From: Casuarius casuarius
Lineage: Eukaryota; Chordata; Aves; Casuariiformes; Casuariidae
Assembly: GCA_003342895.1 (NCBI GenBank)
Contig: PTFA01000028.1
Location: 2,655,234 to 2,719,233 of the forward strand
Length of the DNA: 64,000 nt
Direction of reading: 5' to 3'
Shown here: in pieces, positions 49,091-63,654 of the stretch
Layout: each line of letters starts with the position of its first letter
Numbering within the stretch: the first letter of the stretch is position 1
Notes under the pieces: generated by a model
What the model was told of the DNA's origin: nothing
Databases searched by the model: none
The model's input: only the letters and a program-made list of their open reading frames with translations
Translations under genes and position numbers: made by a program

Positions 49091-52000
49091 ACGCAAGTAT
49101 GTATATACAACTATTTATCATATATATGATAGATTATATACATTGATCTTTATCCATGGATGCTGTGGAATTTGGTATCTTGTAATGATATTGAAATAAA
49201 CTTCCAAACTTCACTTTTGATCTCTGGAAGGTTTTCCCTTCCATACTAGACTCCAGACTGTACTTTAAACAGTTATAAAATTCACTGTCCATTTCCTGTA
49301 TATTAAATGGACTGAAATTTTTAGTTTGGATCTAAATACTTCTATGAGTCAAATCTGAGATAAGGCATAAGATTCAAACAAAATTCATGTTTAAAGAAGC
49401 CTTTTAGCTTTCAAACCTTTAGTATAGAAGGCTACTGTTTAATAGAGGAATAATTTAACAATTTTTGTATAGCATTTTCGTACAAGCCATTGTGAAATAA
49501 CCTTAAACGTTCAAAATATGCTGCATATGAAGTACCTGCCATGAAGTGTATTATAATTTAAATAATTAATCAGTGCTAAATATAAAAGCTGAGGGAAAGG
49601 CAAGACAATGTTTTTGGCAGATAATAGAAAATGGATAGGTGGTGAATAGGTGCAAAGATGCAAGAAAATTGTTACTGTATCGGATCTGAAAAGGAAATGC
49701 TTGCAGAAATCATGGTGAGGTAGCACAGACCAGGGGTTTCCAAACCTAACTAGCTAGTATATCATCATTGGCGACTCCTGGCATCCAGGATCACATGCTT
49801 TCCCGACCCCCCTAAACAAGAGCTTCATCTACAGCTCTTCTCCCACCTTTCAACTGCATATTTTCATTTTCCAAACCAGGATTCCAGTCCAGTGCTCGCA
49901 CTTCCTTCCCCATCCTTTCACATACCCCCAGAGATTTGCTCTGATTTTTGAACTTCAACCACCTCTCCTCATCCTTTCTCCTGCACGAACCCAGACTGAA
50001 TCTTCACGTTTCCACCAAACACAGACTGGAACCTCAGCTTCACCTGTGTGCATGCCAGCTCACTAATCCTGTTCTTCCTACCTCACCATGCCTTGCTCCT
50101 CTTCCTGTGTCCTGAGCTGTAAGTGCAGATCTGATTGCGGGCAGCAGAGATGTATGTTAGTGATGGATGCAGGTGGTGGCAGGAACAGTTCCTAACTGTG
50201 TTAATGCAGGCTCTCAGAGGACTTAGGAGGCAGTTCCTCTGCTGCCTGCTTCCTGTAAGAGCAAGAAAAGCCAGGAGCTGCTGCTCAGTTCAGCATGAAA
50301 CATACCGCCACACTGAAGTACACGCAAGGTGAGCGGTGTGCATACTGCTCTTTGGCCACCTCTTCTGCAGAGAAATGAAGTCAATAGTACACAGGTGTGG
50401 AGAGGCAAGGGTCTGATCCAGCTCTGAGGATAAAAAGCACAGGTCTGTTTTTTAAACCAGATCATCTAAATCTGCGCAAAAGTCCAAATAGATACCTGTA
50501 TTTCAGTTTGTGTGCCTTGTCAGCTGAGCTCAAGTCAATTTCTTAAAAAAGCATGAGCCAGCATTAAGTTAAAATAAATTATTTTGGATGGGATCTTGCA
50601 AACTGATGTATAGGCAGGTTTAAGCTAAATCAGTGAAACTTTCTTGTGTAGACAAACCCTGACCTACATGGTTGGAAACTGGGACCAACTCTACTCCATT
50701 AGATACAGAGTAAGTAAGTGCAGTTGGTGTAAGAAGCAAAGGCTTCAGTTACTGAAAAAGGCCCACAAGAAGTAGTTGAAAACAAACAAGATAAGGTTTG
50801 AATGGAGCTTTTGAACAAATGGGAACCCAGCTGAATTAACAGGAACACTGGAGTTGATCTAATTACAGTCTTACTTGTGTGTGAGAAACAAGTCAGCAGT
50901 AGGTTCAAAAAACTCGAGTCAGAAGCAGTGATGCTTTTAGAGGCCATTGGAAAGGAGTTAAAGTAGGCAAGCTGATGAGAGGAAGTAGTTGGCTTAAAAA
51001 AAATCTATGGTTGTTTCATATTTCTCTCTAACAAGCAAGCATATATACTGGTGCAAGTATGTGTGTGTTTGTATATCACATCTTCAGATATCTGCTTAGC
51101 TTAAAAATCTGTTAATCTTCGATATGCAAAAATGCAGTTGCTCATTTGGTCACATTACCAAACAAGAACTCCAGACAGCTTCCCTTCCAAAATCCTCCTC
51201 CTCTCTGTCGAAGACTTTCGTCTCGGTTTCCTGATGTTGATATTTGTAGGTAACATGTTGTAATTTCAGGCAATGTTTTGCTTCTAGACAGTACCCTATT
51301 ACAGATGTTCTCTGAGCCAATCAGTATTTGTAATGCATTTTATGATTTATGACTGTAGTACATCTTTTAGTTCAGCAAGGAAGTGTATTTTAGGTTAGAC
51401 GCTGTCCATTCCAGTGATTCTCTTAATTTCAGTGTGAATAAAACACTGAATCAAAATATCAAAAATTGAATATACCACAATTGCCATTATTTTCACAGCT
51501 TCACTCATTTGCAGTGTAGATTTTAAGATATCCTTTGTTTTGTTTGTGGTCTTCTAAACTGGAAACTTTTCAAACTGGGTTGGAAAAGATGATACTGATA
51601 AGGAAATTTTATGAGACAATGGCGAATCTTGCATATAACCACCATTTAATTCAGCCTTTTCTTTTTCATGAGTAGTTCTACAATGTCTTTGAAAGATGAG
51701 ATATATATTCTGCTCAGCTTCTTCTTATATAAAAGAAATCTGAAGCTGCATGTTTTTCTCTTTTTATTTTATATATTTATATTATATATATATTTTTATC
51801 AGCAGATGAGATTGAGATTCAGCAGACACTGAGACTGTGACCCTTGCTTAGTTTCTTCTATGCTAGGTAACAGGGCTCATGGAGCATAGTGAGGCTTTGA
51901 CAACCTGCATTCCACTGGGGTAGGACTTTCCTTGTTTAAAAGAAATGTTACCTAAGACTGCTTTTTGAGGACCCTCTTGCAGGTCTTGTTTTGGATAAAT

Positions 52001-55000
52001 GCGTTTCAGGATGTTTCCATATTCTGGGGTAAGGCAGATTTGATTGGACATAAAGGTGATTTAAAACTTGTTTACTATGCCTCTCTCTTGAACCTTCAAA
52101 GAGAGGAGTATATCCGTAAAAATAAATAACTATCCAAAATGATCCAAGGTCATGCATGTTGCACTTACACAATGGTAGAGTTTTTGGTAGGTTTTTGGTA
52201 AGCTGAGTTGCTACTGTCAGAAAGAACAGATGATACTGACAAATATTTGGTTTTAAGTAAGATTCCATATGTAGGAAATCAAATAATAGTAGAAAATAAC
52301 ATTTATCAATTTGGCAGCAATAAGAATTAACTTATATTTTTCAATCAGTATTCTTGATGTGTTTGCTATACCAAACGTAATAGCAGAAACCGTAAGGAAA
52401 TGTTAGAATTGAGAGATGTGGTGAGAAAGTGATAAATAAGGAGTTGTTGATTTCCAAAATTACCCAATGCAGAAGAATTTGACATCTACAATAAAACATT
52501 GTATCTATCAGAAGTTAGAAAAAATGCTATATTATGTGCTTTTGAGCTCTGAAATATCTCTTATAGCATCTTTGGAGATTACAAGAGATATATCAAGTTC
52601 AGAGGAAACACAGCTCAGTGGTCATCTGTTATGTAATGTATCCATTGCAATTAAATTGTTTGGTCATCCAGAATATGACTTTAATTTAAGATAATAAAAC
52701 TCATAACACAGTTTTGACAGTATTGTATAGATTCAATTACTTCAGCCTTGCATCTAGGAAGACCAGAATGAAGGCAACCAAATGCACCTTTTTACTTGAG
52801 TAAAGTTTAGCTGTCTGTGTGTACACTTTAGATAAGTGTATATTAGAGAAATCTGGTTATTATACAAACACCCTTTGATATTATGGTAATCTCTACATTA
52901 ATATATGTGGGACCGAACTCTCCTTAGTTAGACTTTTAAGCTAAAGTTTGACACCGTGAGGCAATATTTCAACTTGATGTTGATCCTGTCTGTGCTGAGC
53001 AACTTTCATACTGTTGGTATGCGATGATTGTAGAACCAAATTCTAAAAAGTAATTTTTTAAATTGTAGGTGGGAGTTCATTTTAAAGCTAGTACACTATC
53101 AAATACTGAATTTTGTTATTGAAATTTAAGTACATATTTAAAAAAAAAAGAAAGAAAGAAAAAAGATTGGTACCCATGTCATGGAGAAAATAGCCCAAAT
53201 CTTTTTGTAATTGGATATAACATTTTATAGTTAAAATTGCAGTGGTGCCCAGGAGCCCAACGTACGAATTAAGGCTCTAACATGTTAGGCAAAGGTAACA
53301 ACAGTCATTTTTGCATATGACTTAAAACTGAAGTGCAAAACAAGAGACAAGCATTCTACAGTAGACAGGTACAAGGAGAATAAGAACTATGACAGAGACT
53401 CTAGGCATTTGTGAACATTACAGCAAAGGAGAATTTCTACATAAAATGTGAGAAAGGGCAGAAGGTATCTTGTAATACCTTTTGCATTTTTAAGGGCAGC
53501 ATAGGAGAAACTGGGCTGACAGTTGGAAAACTGAACCTCAAGGTAAAGACCATTAGTATCCTTAGCAGAATAAAACCCGAGATTCTATATCATGATGATA
53601 CATAAGCACTGTTTTATGGGGTTGAGACACTGACTGGCTCTGTCTGTAGACAATTCAATCTGTGATTGTGGTTTCAACTCTTAATAGCTTTATGTTTCCT
53701 GTAGTGGTTAAATTATTGTAAGACAAAGACGATACCTGGGATGCCAGTGAATATATTTTGTGGAGTAATGGTGAAGCTATTTGTAACAGTTTTTATTAAA
53801 AATGTATTAAAATGGGCCTTAAAGTTATTAAATGACCTATGCATCTAAGGTAAATCGAGTTATTTTAAATTAGAATATCTCCACTAAAGGAATCTCCCTT
53901 TTCTTTGGGTAAGGAAAAAAGTAACCTTTGAAAACCTCCAAATACTTGGTTTGTATCTGTTGCAGTATTAGTCACATTTTAAGGGAATTCTTTTACATAT
54001 TTAGCTATTTAGACTAACAGCTAATCACAACTGGGATGCCCTCTGATTCAAATACCATTCTGATATCTCTCACAAACCAATATTAGTGTTTAAAGACTGA
54101 AAATCTTGAAAATTCATAACTCAAGTAAAAATGGCAATGAAATACCTTACTCAAATTTTCGCATGTTCAGGTTCCTTAGGTTTATATGGCTTTTCTTTCT
54201 TCAGTGACTACTCTACTTCTAATTTAACTTTTGCATTCTAAAATTTCTTCTTTTGGTATGAAATGCTGCATTTGAACAGAAATGAAGTAAAATAATTGCT
54301 AAGGGGACTAGTAGCACTTTTGAGGGCTATCCTTTTTGGATGAAGCTTCAGTAACTCCCCGAGGAATTTTACGTGATCATTCATCTACATAACAATGATC
54401 GCTATCAGCATAGGAAAAAACAACATAGCCACCTTGGCGCACAAGCATTGGCTTAGGTGCATTGCTTGCATTCAGACTCGCATGTAACTTCTTTCATGCT
54501 GGTTCAGTACTGCTTTGCAGTCTTGCAGATACGATTGTGAGAATGCTTTTTCAAAAAAAACAAAGGTAGAAATGAAAAACATACTTTACAGTAAGAATTG
54601 TACTGTTATATATTTACACACTTTTTTATTACTTCCCATACTTTTTTTTTAAACAGACACTGTAAGTACATCTGTTTACCTGGAATTACTAAGTGATCTC
54701 TTTATACTCATTGCTGGAAAGGGTCATGAATATCTGTGTAGCAGAACTACATAGGCTTTCCTCTGTGATATCTGTTGGCTTTTTAAGCTGTAACAGCTTG
54801 ATTATATTTTTTAATTGAAAATCCAAGTCTTCTCTTAAATCTCTTCTTCAGATGTCACATCCAAGAGTGATGTTTAGAGTATGAATGAATATAATTGAAT
54901 GGAAAAAGTTGATGAAGCATTCTTCTGTTGAAATGTTCATTTGTATTTGATACTCAGTGTGCATCTATTAATTGAGATAGTTTTCACTACTAAGATTATG

Positions 55001-55631
55001 CTGTTTTCCATACGTGATTATCTGTTGTATTTTGTTATTCTGGTCAGATGAAGGCTGGAAATTCTCTAAAGGAGTTTTTAATATAGTTTTAATTTCTAAA
55101 GATTATTTCTTTATTCTTTTATATTTGTCTCACATAACTCCTGCTGAGCTAATGTTGCAGCACTTGGACAATACTGTTTTTTTATATTAAACAGTAATAA
55201 TTAAACTCTTATTATTTGCCAAGTTAAAACAGTGATATTCAGAGAAGGAGGAAGAAGCAATATTTTTTGTGTGTCTGCAAATCCCACTACACGTGTGTAT
55301 GTGGGAACAAATTTTGGGGAGCTTAGCCTGCCTTCTTTTTTTCCCTTTTCTCCTTCATCTGAGCCTTAAAAGACAGGGAATGTCTGCAGTCATTTCTCAG
55401 TTCTCTCAGTAAGATCAAATTAGTCCTATTTCCTAACTTAGCTTTACAAGTCTGCTGCTTTGATTAAGCTGGTTCAGGCATCATTCCTTTTGTTTGTGTC
55501 TGATGAGATTTGTTAATTCCTCTCGTTGAGGATCACGCATGTGGTTTTGTCTGTCTCTGTGAGACTCCATCCTAGATCAGTATGTATTTGCTTGTTCTTT
55601 TCCAGGAGGATGGAATTTCAGAATATTTATC
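49091..55631. other. Long AT-rich noncoding stretch
   Basis: No gene supported. Near 49110-49145 there is a TA-rich near-palindrome (ATCATATATATGAT). 51763-51800 is AT-rich low-complexity sequence. Near 53140-53165 there is a short AAAG-rich run. At 49729 the wording CAGGGGTTTCCAAAC resembles an hAT end but has no partner end. Confidence 0.55.
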
Positions 55632-55715
55632 TGATGTTATAGATTAGAGAAGGCCAAACAACTGTTCTCAGACTCACAGGGCAAAAGATTGGATTCCAGT
55701 TCCTGTCTGATGCCT
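55632..55715 (+). repeat. Possible MIR-like SINE fragment
   Basis: ACTCACAGGGCAAAAGATTG then GATTCCAGTTCCTG resembles the downstream half of MIR ('ggtcacacagc...ggactcgaacccagg' region). It is weak and short. Confidence 0.35.
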
Positions 55716-58014
55716 TTTAAGTCTTTTTAAATTAATGTCCCTACCAATTGGTATGCGACTCCCATTAGTCCCTATGCAGGACATATATCAGCTCACTGGA
55801 GTCACGCAGGGACTAAATATCAGTCCAAATAGTGTCACTTCTTTGAGGCATTAGCATCTTAAAGAACTTAGCTCCTAGATAAGTCGCTTACTGCAGTAAG
55901 GGAACAATATGCTAGCCTTCTCCTATTAGAATGGCCAGTGATGCTGGTTTAGCTTACAGTACTGCTGTCTGCAGATATCACCAAATTTCCTATGCTGGCA
56001 TCAATGACGGATTTGATAGTGGTGGTAGCAGTTGCATATCTTGATGTATGTTTTGTGTGTGAGCCACCTTTAATAAAAATTGCAATATTCTGAAAAAAAG
56101 AAGGGGGAGGGAAGCAGGTGAGCATGTGATTCTGAATTCTGTGCATCCTGGATGCAATATATTTTGTTGAGAAGAAAAGACAAAATCAAATCCTAACTAA
56201 CCAGAACTTAGTGCTCCCAATAACCTTACTGTTTCCCCTGTACTCAATCCCTAGTAATGCCTCCTGTCTTTAACTAGAGGAGACTCCTTACCCTGTGGGA
56301 ATATCCTTTGTAATCATGCCTTCACAGCTGATGCTGGTGCCTACTGTGAAAGACAGTGGTCTGATTTAAATAATGTAGAATAACTAATTTTAATAATGAT
56401 TTAAATGAGAAAACTTAAAAAGCTTAATTTTTTGTGTTTGGTTTTAATCTTGCTTTACATTTGTAGCTTTTATTTTCCTCAATTAAAACATGTTCATCTC
56501 ATTTATGCATCAAAACATACCTGCAAATAAATATTCTAATTGCTTATATTTGTTACTCCTTTCTGTTAGCAAAAGGGCCACTGTACCTTTATGTTTCCAT
56601 TTAGTATTTAATTAGATTCCTAATTTTTACATTTTCATCATGTAAAAAATATCAGTGACACTTCTGATGGATAATTTTTATTTCTGACTGTGTAAAAGTG
56701 TAGTTGTACAAAGAACACTTAAACTTTTTGGTTAAAGTATCTTAATTATGGTGGATACACAAATAATTTATCAATGCATAATTTGCATTTAAAATTGGTT
56801 TGTTTATTAAAGTACATATTAACTGTAGTTGGAGAACTGATTTACTTTGGTTCATCATGGAACCAAATTTCAAAGTTAGGGTTTGAAAACAGAGCTTCTT
56901 AGATGTTAAAGGCTTTTTTAAATAATTGTTTGTAATATTAAGGAAGTAATATACTCTTTTTAGAGCCAAGAACTTCCCAAAAGTTCTTACTACCCCGCAG
57001 TGATGTCTGTTGTCCTTCACAATTGTTGGGGTGTATTTCTTATTTATTGTCTGAGCAGGAGACTCTTTTTCTCCCTGAAAGTCTTTGAAAAAGAAGAAAC
57101 ATGCCAAATGCATGGCAAAGGCCCTGCCTATTACAGCTGAACTGCTTTCTGTCCTAGTTGAAACAGCCTTATGTACAATGCACCATGAAGTCTCTCCTCT
57201 GACTTTCCTTCCTGGGCTGTCAGGGTTAGGACTGCTTTTTCAAACATGTAGCAAGAGGAGATATGAATCTCATCTCACTTTTTACTAATCCCATTTAGTT
57301 GACAAGAATGAAAAAGTAATTGAACAGAAGAAAATGTTAGAATTTCAGGAACAGCATCTCTTCCCTCAGTGTTCTATCATTCTCATCCCTGGATGTGCCT
57401 CTCTTTCAGCTGTAATTTCTTTTTAAATTATTTCTGCCATTTCTCTGGGGTATTTCCAAGAGCCAGTACTGAGCTATTAATGAAGGACAGGCTCAAAAGG
57501 TATGTAAAGTTTTGCTATCATCTCCTTCTTAGGACATCCTGAACTGTCAATTACACAATCCAAAATCCAACTAAAATCTTGCAGTGGACACCAGCTACTG
57601 TGCCTCTTACAGCTAAGAGAAGGAAACATTACTATTTCTTAAACAGGGAGTTTGTCAGGTGCATATGAACCTATTCGTCTTGGTACATCTGAAAGATTTA
57701 AGCCAACAGAAAGCACAACCTGAATTACACATGTGAAATTTGACAATACTCAAATAAGACTGTGAACCCTCAAGAATTACTCCCACTTTTGAATGCCCAC
57801 TTACTCCTTTACAAAAAGTTTGGACTATTACAATAACAAATGAGGTTTGTTACTCAGGGCAGAGCTTTCCAGTTTGACCTTCTAGTCCTTAGCCTTTATT
57901 TTCCATGTCTTCAAAAACCTGTCTCCTGCTAGGCAATTAAAGAGGCTCATGTGCTTCATTTAGGAGACCTATGTAGAGTACTCCAGAATTTGGAGAAAGA
58001 AGGTTTTTTCCAGC

Positions 58015-58027
58015 GGGGGGGGGGGGG
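58015..58027 (+). repeat. Poly(G) run, G13
   Basis: Thirteen consecutive G in otherwise AT-rich DNA. Such runs are rare, mutable, and prone to sequencing-length error. Confidence 0.9.
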
Positions 58028-58633
58028 ATTATGCTATTTTAGACTTCAGGTGATGGATCTGATACCTTCTGTCACAGATTCAGCAGGTAATGATTTTCTC
58101 CAGCAGCCCTTCATTCAGTTTCAAATTGGTTAATTACTGTTAATATTAAGCACATATGCTACTAAATTAATATGTATTAATATATTCAGACAACCAAAGG
58201 TGTATGTAATTACAGTGGGGCAAATCACTAACAATACAAGGTCTTTCAGTTTGATGTCTTTACTGTAATGTGAATCTTAAAAAGATGCAGAAATGAAGTA
58301 ACAAGCACATTTGAAAAGACAATGCATCCATATGTATCTGAGAAGATTAGCTGATCCAAAGTGTTTTAAATCAGATCTTTGCAGTTTTGCACTATGCCTG
58401 CCACTTGTTCAATAAGCTGGACTTCTTAATGAATTACAAGAATAATGTTTCATCCTATCAAGATATAATTCAAAGCATTCCTGCTCATTTCCAAACTGGT
58501 GGAAGCTTAACACTTTTCTGTCTCTGCAGTTGATAATGCCAAGTATCTAATTGAATCCAACAGCTGCTACAGACTTGGTTTTCAGTTCTGACTTGCATGT
58601 AAGCCTGTGCTATGTGGTATTGTTTGTAAGACT

Positions 58634-58647
58634 TAATTTGCATTAAA
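58634..58647. promoter_or_regulatory. Octamer (POU) motif flanked by homeodomain cores
   Basis: TTAATTTGCATTAA contains the perfect octamer ATTTGCAT with TTAAT on the left and ATTAA on the right, a near-palindrome. The match to POU-domain factor sites is textual only. Function is inferred from motif and setting, not shown. Confidence 0.3.
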
Positions 58648-60870
58648 TACTCCACGACACATCTAACGCTCAGGCATGCTGTGGCCCATCCATCTTATCT
58701 GCAATTGCGTGATGGTTTTACCCGATAGAGCAGAGCAATATAGCTTCCATACATTCTTTCTCCTATGCTTCTGGATACATGAGGAGTAATCGGAGGTCTC
58801 CATTAGATAAAAAAGGAACAGTTACTTCTGTCTGTGTAAAGAGTGCAATTACAAGCTGTCAGATTATCAGGCATAATATTTCATCTGCCTGGTAGGATTC
58901 TACAGTGCAGACTTTACAGACTTTATCTGTAAAAAATAAACTGCTCTTCACCTTTGATACAAGAAGCTATGAAATTACAGATGCTGATGTTACAACATGA
59001 GCCAAAGTAGTTCTGTTTCTCACAAGCAAGTCTAGCAGATTTCCTGAGCAGATAACTCGTCATAACTGCAGGTACTCTCAGAAAAAGTCCATTATCATCA
59101 TTCCACAGAGAGCAAATCACATTACAGATTTATTTGCCTCCAATATTGAAATGTCCGGTGTTCCAGGAAATTTGAGTTTGGCTTCATTACAAGATGTCAT
59201 GCTATGGGATCAATTGCACATGTGCACAATTTCTAGTATGATATGCAACATAAGACAAAAACAGTTATAGGTAGAATTGGCTCAAGAGGTTAGGAAGATA
59301 ACCAGCTTTCCCCTAATGTTTCTTCAGCTTCTTGTTCTACTCCTCTACTCTTGTTCCGTCAGCCATTATAGTAGGAGATGAAGGTCAGATAATTGTATCC
59401 AAACCTGAAATTACATTATCTGAAAGCCCATGTATGTGTTTGCTGCTTCGAATGTTGCTGACAGACTGATTGCTCATCCCAGTTAGAAGAAATTCTCCTG
59501 TAAGTCAAAGTTCTTTGTAAGAATAACTTAAGCCTACAAATGAAGCAGATTCTCAGTTCAGTATCTTCCACTTAACTTTTAGTTGACCCCAAGGCCAATG
59601 TGCTATTGTACATTGGATCATGCTGGACTAGTCTTGCATTCCACCATGTGGATTTCCTATAGATACTGTCTTACTCAGCCTTTTGTCATCTTCTGACACT
59701 GAAGAGCTCTTAAAAGGTTTGTTGCATGCTTAATTACCAGAAAGAGATCCCACTCCTGCCTATGGGAACTTCATACCATCTGTGCAAACCTTATGATGAA
59801 GTCCTATGTTCAACTTTTTGGGAATATTTACATAATTTCACTTTCAACAGTGAATAGCCTTTTATGGCCAATATCTTTATATAACTCTCCACAAACATAA
59901 AGCAACTTTGAGACTCCATGTTAAATATTAGTCTCATGTCATATGGCTGAACTCTGGAAGACTACAGTAGATTTTTTAGAATGGATTCTCCTTTGAAATT
60001 TTGGATGTGAGGACTACCAGTATTTTTTAAGTGAAAGGGCATGTCTTCAGGCAGAAGGCATTGCAAAATAATCTAGTAATAGCTATTCTGCATGAGCTCC
60101 TTTTTATAGGTACATTTATTCTGTGTTATGAGAGCTTTTTTTTCTGCTTAGCTTAATCCACATCACTCTCAGCCTGAAATAAGAGGTTTACACAGAGAGT
60201 TATTATGGAATATCAATTATTTTCTCTGTGTATAAAAAACTTCTATATGTAGAGATATACAGAGACACTGTAAACAGTCTGCAATACATGCAAGCCTGGG
60301 ATATCCTTACAGTGGACTGGATGATTTATGCCCATTATTAAATACCAATTTTACAGATAGTAGTGCCTGTACTTTATGATGAGTATGAAGGTATCTCATT
60401 AGAATTCTCTCTCAAAAAGAAAAAGAAATCTATGTAGTAAAACTAAAGACGGAAAATTTTTGTAAATCCCGAAGTGGCTAAAACTGCTTGTCTAAAAATT
60501 ATTCCAAAATTAGGACAAATTTGAGGATTAATTTTGATTGGAGAGTAATTATTTGAAACTAATTTCAAAACTGCTAGAAAAGCTTCAGTAAGAAGTTTTA
60601 CTTCCCAAAGGTACAACTTCGAGGCTATGGCATTTGAGAGAGAGGGCATCTTCCTAGTAGTTCAAATCTCTTTTCTCGCTGGGTGTTAGTAGGGATTTGC
60701 ACCAGAGGCTTCCATGTCTATTATCAGTGCACTGAAACTGCTGGAGAAGTGTGGAAAATAGATTCTGTCCTAAGTCTCCTAACTATTGGTGCATCCACAT
60801 TTGCATAAAATATTTAAATATTAACTGATAATTATTATATGGGGTGCTGATTTGGAAACATAGTTTCTAG

Positions 60871-61057
60871 GGTGATTGAACGCTGGAACAGTTTGCCCAG
60901 AGAGGTTGTGGAATCTCCATCCTTGGAGCTATTCAAAACCCAACTGGACACATCCCTGAGCAACCTGCTTTAGCTGATGCTGCTTGAGCAGGGGGGTAGG
61001 ACTAGGTGATCTGCAGAGGTCCCTGCCAACCTCAGCTATTTTGTGATTCTCTGATTC
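60871..61057 (+). mobile_element. CR1 LINE, 5'-truncated 3' tail fragment
   Basis: GCTGGAACAGTTTGCCCAGA, then GAGGTTGTGGAATCTCCATC, then GAGCAACCTGCTTTAGCTGA, then TAGGACTAGGTGATCTGC and GGTCCCTGCCAACCTC follow the CR1 3' consensus in order. The copy ends in degenerate TTTGTGATTCTCTGATTCC, the 8-bp repeat that terminates CR1. No coding part of ORF2 is present. It has the opposite orientation to the other CR1 in the window. Confidence 0.94.
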
Positions 61058-63232
61058 CAGTTCTCATAAATACCTGTTTATAATGCAGTGAAAGACAAGT
61101 TGACAGGAGAGATTAAAAAACCTAGTGTAATATGATAAGGACACTTTCCTGAATGATTTAGTTTCATCATGCTCGGGAAGAAGCAAGATATGAACCCTGT
61201 CTTATACATTGAGAGCTAGTACTCTAGTGGATTTTGGATGAGTTAGCAGTTTTACAAATTTTAGCCATTCCCGTTATCTCCTTGTATGACAAATGCATGA
61301 AATGCATCATTTCAGGTTGTTCTAGTGGGACATTCTGAGGCAGAAAGGGAAGAGATTTTGGCAACAAGACCAAAAATATAAAATTCCCCTTGCTCTGGGC
61401 TCAGATGGAAACTCAAGTTAAACAAGGCAGGGTTTGTGGAGAGTAAAATGAATTAAAGATAAATTGGCTAGTTTGTTTGTTTGGTAATATTTTTGAAAAT
61501 TATGCCCTGTGTGATACCGATAGATTCTGGCTAGACTGTGACATCTGAAGCTTGGTAATAGAGAAATCAAAGGTTAACCTGATCATTTGTGTAAGCCTCT
61601 TGTCTTTAATGGACTTTTGTCCTCCTAACATTTATAGATGCAATGTTCCAAATTTATTTCTGGTGCATCCTACTGATGGAGTGGGATGAATTAGGCCATC
61701 ATATGTTTGGGTGGGTAGCTTTTGTGCTTTTGACTGGTACTTAGTTTAACATGATTCCCAGTTCTTTTCTACACAAGAGGCTTCTTGCTTGAGGGAAACA
61801 TGTACTAGGAAGAAAAGAGGCAAAGAAAATGGGAAGAAGCAGCTTTTCTCAGTTTTTTTCGCTATATGTTCTTTCAGTCTGAAATATTTTCTTGACTCAT
61901 TCAGTTAAATTATTTTCTCCTCTCTTATTTCCTCAACAGAATTTAAAGGATTAGAGATGGGTAAGAATAACTTCAAGGTGGTGGTCAGGAAGAGAAGGTA
62001 TCCAGCAAGATACCTTCTTTGGTATTCAGCAAGGTACCTACTTCGATTTCTGTGTAATTTGAGCAGGTCCTAGTGGCAGAGGATACTGTATGGAATCTAA
62101 GGAGGAACCAAACCTGGAGGAGGATTGAAAAAAGCTTTTAGATATCCCCACAAATTGCACAGGCCCCCATTCCTACTCTACTTTGTAGGCCTCTGTCTCT
62201 CTTTTCCAGTGCAGTAAGATCTTATGGGGATTTAGTTCTGGTCTATGGAAAGGAAACATGTATCAGTTTTCCTTATTTACTGATCCATGGCCTGCTTCTC
62301 TTCCTGCCTTTTCCTGTTCTGTCCCTTAGCCTTCCTTTCTGATCTCCTCCCTTGTTTCCCATATCTAAATATAACTTTTGTCCAGTGCACTTTCTAACTT
62401 GGTTTCCTAATAAAATTAAACAGATGCAATCCTTGTGTCATAACTTTTGAATAGTAACTTTTGATGCTCTTAATCATTTTCAGCCAGATTTGATAGTGGG
62501 TTTGAAGTCTCAAAGATCCTAGAGTTTCTAAAAGCTTCAGGTAAGGCAGCAGTTAGAGGAATAAGATGCAAATTAGCACTTTTTAGATCTGCCTGGTCTC
62601 AGGTCTCCTGTGCTCCAGCTGTGTAGGTGTCACTGTGGAGAGCTCTCCTGCCCATATGTTGTGAGCCATGAACGTGGTAGATTTTAATGGCCTGGGTCTG
62701 GCTAACCCAGATCTTTTGCTTGACACTATTCTGTACTAGAAGAGAAACTAATGGAAATTCCCACTCTTCATGAAAATCTCTCATAGTCTTAGTGCCAGTC
62801 CTTTTATAGTAACTGGTAGCAAGCCTTCACCCTCCCGTCTTACTGAGTCCAACTAGTAGGCGTTTTGCTACTCTATGCTCTCAAGAGGTAAGATACTTTT
62901 GCAGTCTCTCTTCCAAACACCGTGTGATAACTATGGCAATTGCTTGAACAGAAGAGGTTAAGAAAAGTGCCCTGCTTTTTTTTAACCTATTTTTGTTCTT
63001 TCCACTGATTCTATTCTCTTCCCTGCTCTGCTGCATACTTCACTGCTATTTAGCTGTTTCCTGCTTCTTATTCCAGTGTACATGCTTTACTGATTCATCA
63101 GGTACTCTTTTTCACTGTCCTCACTATCCAGATGTGTAGATATTATAAATATACTGTTTGTCTTCCTAGTTGCCTACTGCCCTGTGACACTTGCCATGCT
63201 GTTCGCTGAAGACTATGCTATGCATACTAGTT
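61058..63232. other. AT-rich noncoding stretch
   Basis: No gene or named repeat recognised. Confidence 0.55.
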
Positions 63233-63414
63233 TTGGCCCCTTCTACAATAGTGGTGGCCCACAGTAACGGAGGGAAGGCTGGCTCAGGACACTTCTTAGC
63301 AGCTGAGACTGGACAACGGGCTGTAACTTAAATGCCTATCTAATTGAATGTGGTGGGGAGGTGAGACCAAGAGCCCTGCAGCAGATAACCTGGGGCCCAG
63401 TTTGGGAGTCACTG
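63233..63414. mobile_element. Possible hAT (Charlie-like) terminal fragment
   Basis: The segment ends with CAGTTTGGGAGTCACTG (63398-63414), which is the inverse of the CAGTG-CTCCCAAACTG terminus typical of Charlie-type hAT elements. GC content rises over the last 180 bases compared with the left flank. No matching left terminus was found, so the element is truncated and the left limit is a guess. Confidence 0.3.
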
Positions 63415-63654
63415 ATGTTCCTTGTCCAAGACGCCCCTGAAGAGGTAGGACTGTGATGTGTGGCATATGTGGCTTTCACGCCCAGCACTGGGCTGTGGGA
63501 GAGGAAGCAGAAAGCGGGACTAGTTTCCTGTTAGACAAGTGGGATGCTTACAAACACAGTGACTAAAAATAAGAATGTGAAAGCTAAGGAATTACTGTTT
63601 TTCATTTTCATATTTTAGTTTCAAGCAGTGTGTGTTATTTTGTCCATTAACATA

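Larger units (their letters stand above)
55716..60870. other. AT-rich noncoding stretch with candidate conserved blocks
   Basis: No gene is supported. 56460-56620 and 58560-58870 have a regulatory-element-like texture. The second includes TTAATTTGCATTAA (58634-58647), an octamer flanked by TAAT cores. A G13 homopolymer lies at 58015-58027. Confidence 0.5.

Noticed and set aside
49729..50110. hAT-like start CAGGGGTTTCCAAAC followed by GC-richer sequence
   Set aside because: No matching right terminus or target-site duplication was found downstream, so the resemblance to a terminus may be chance.
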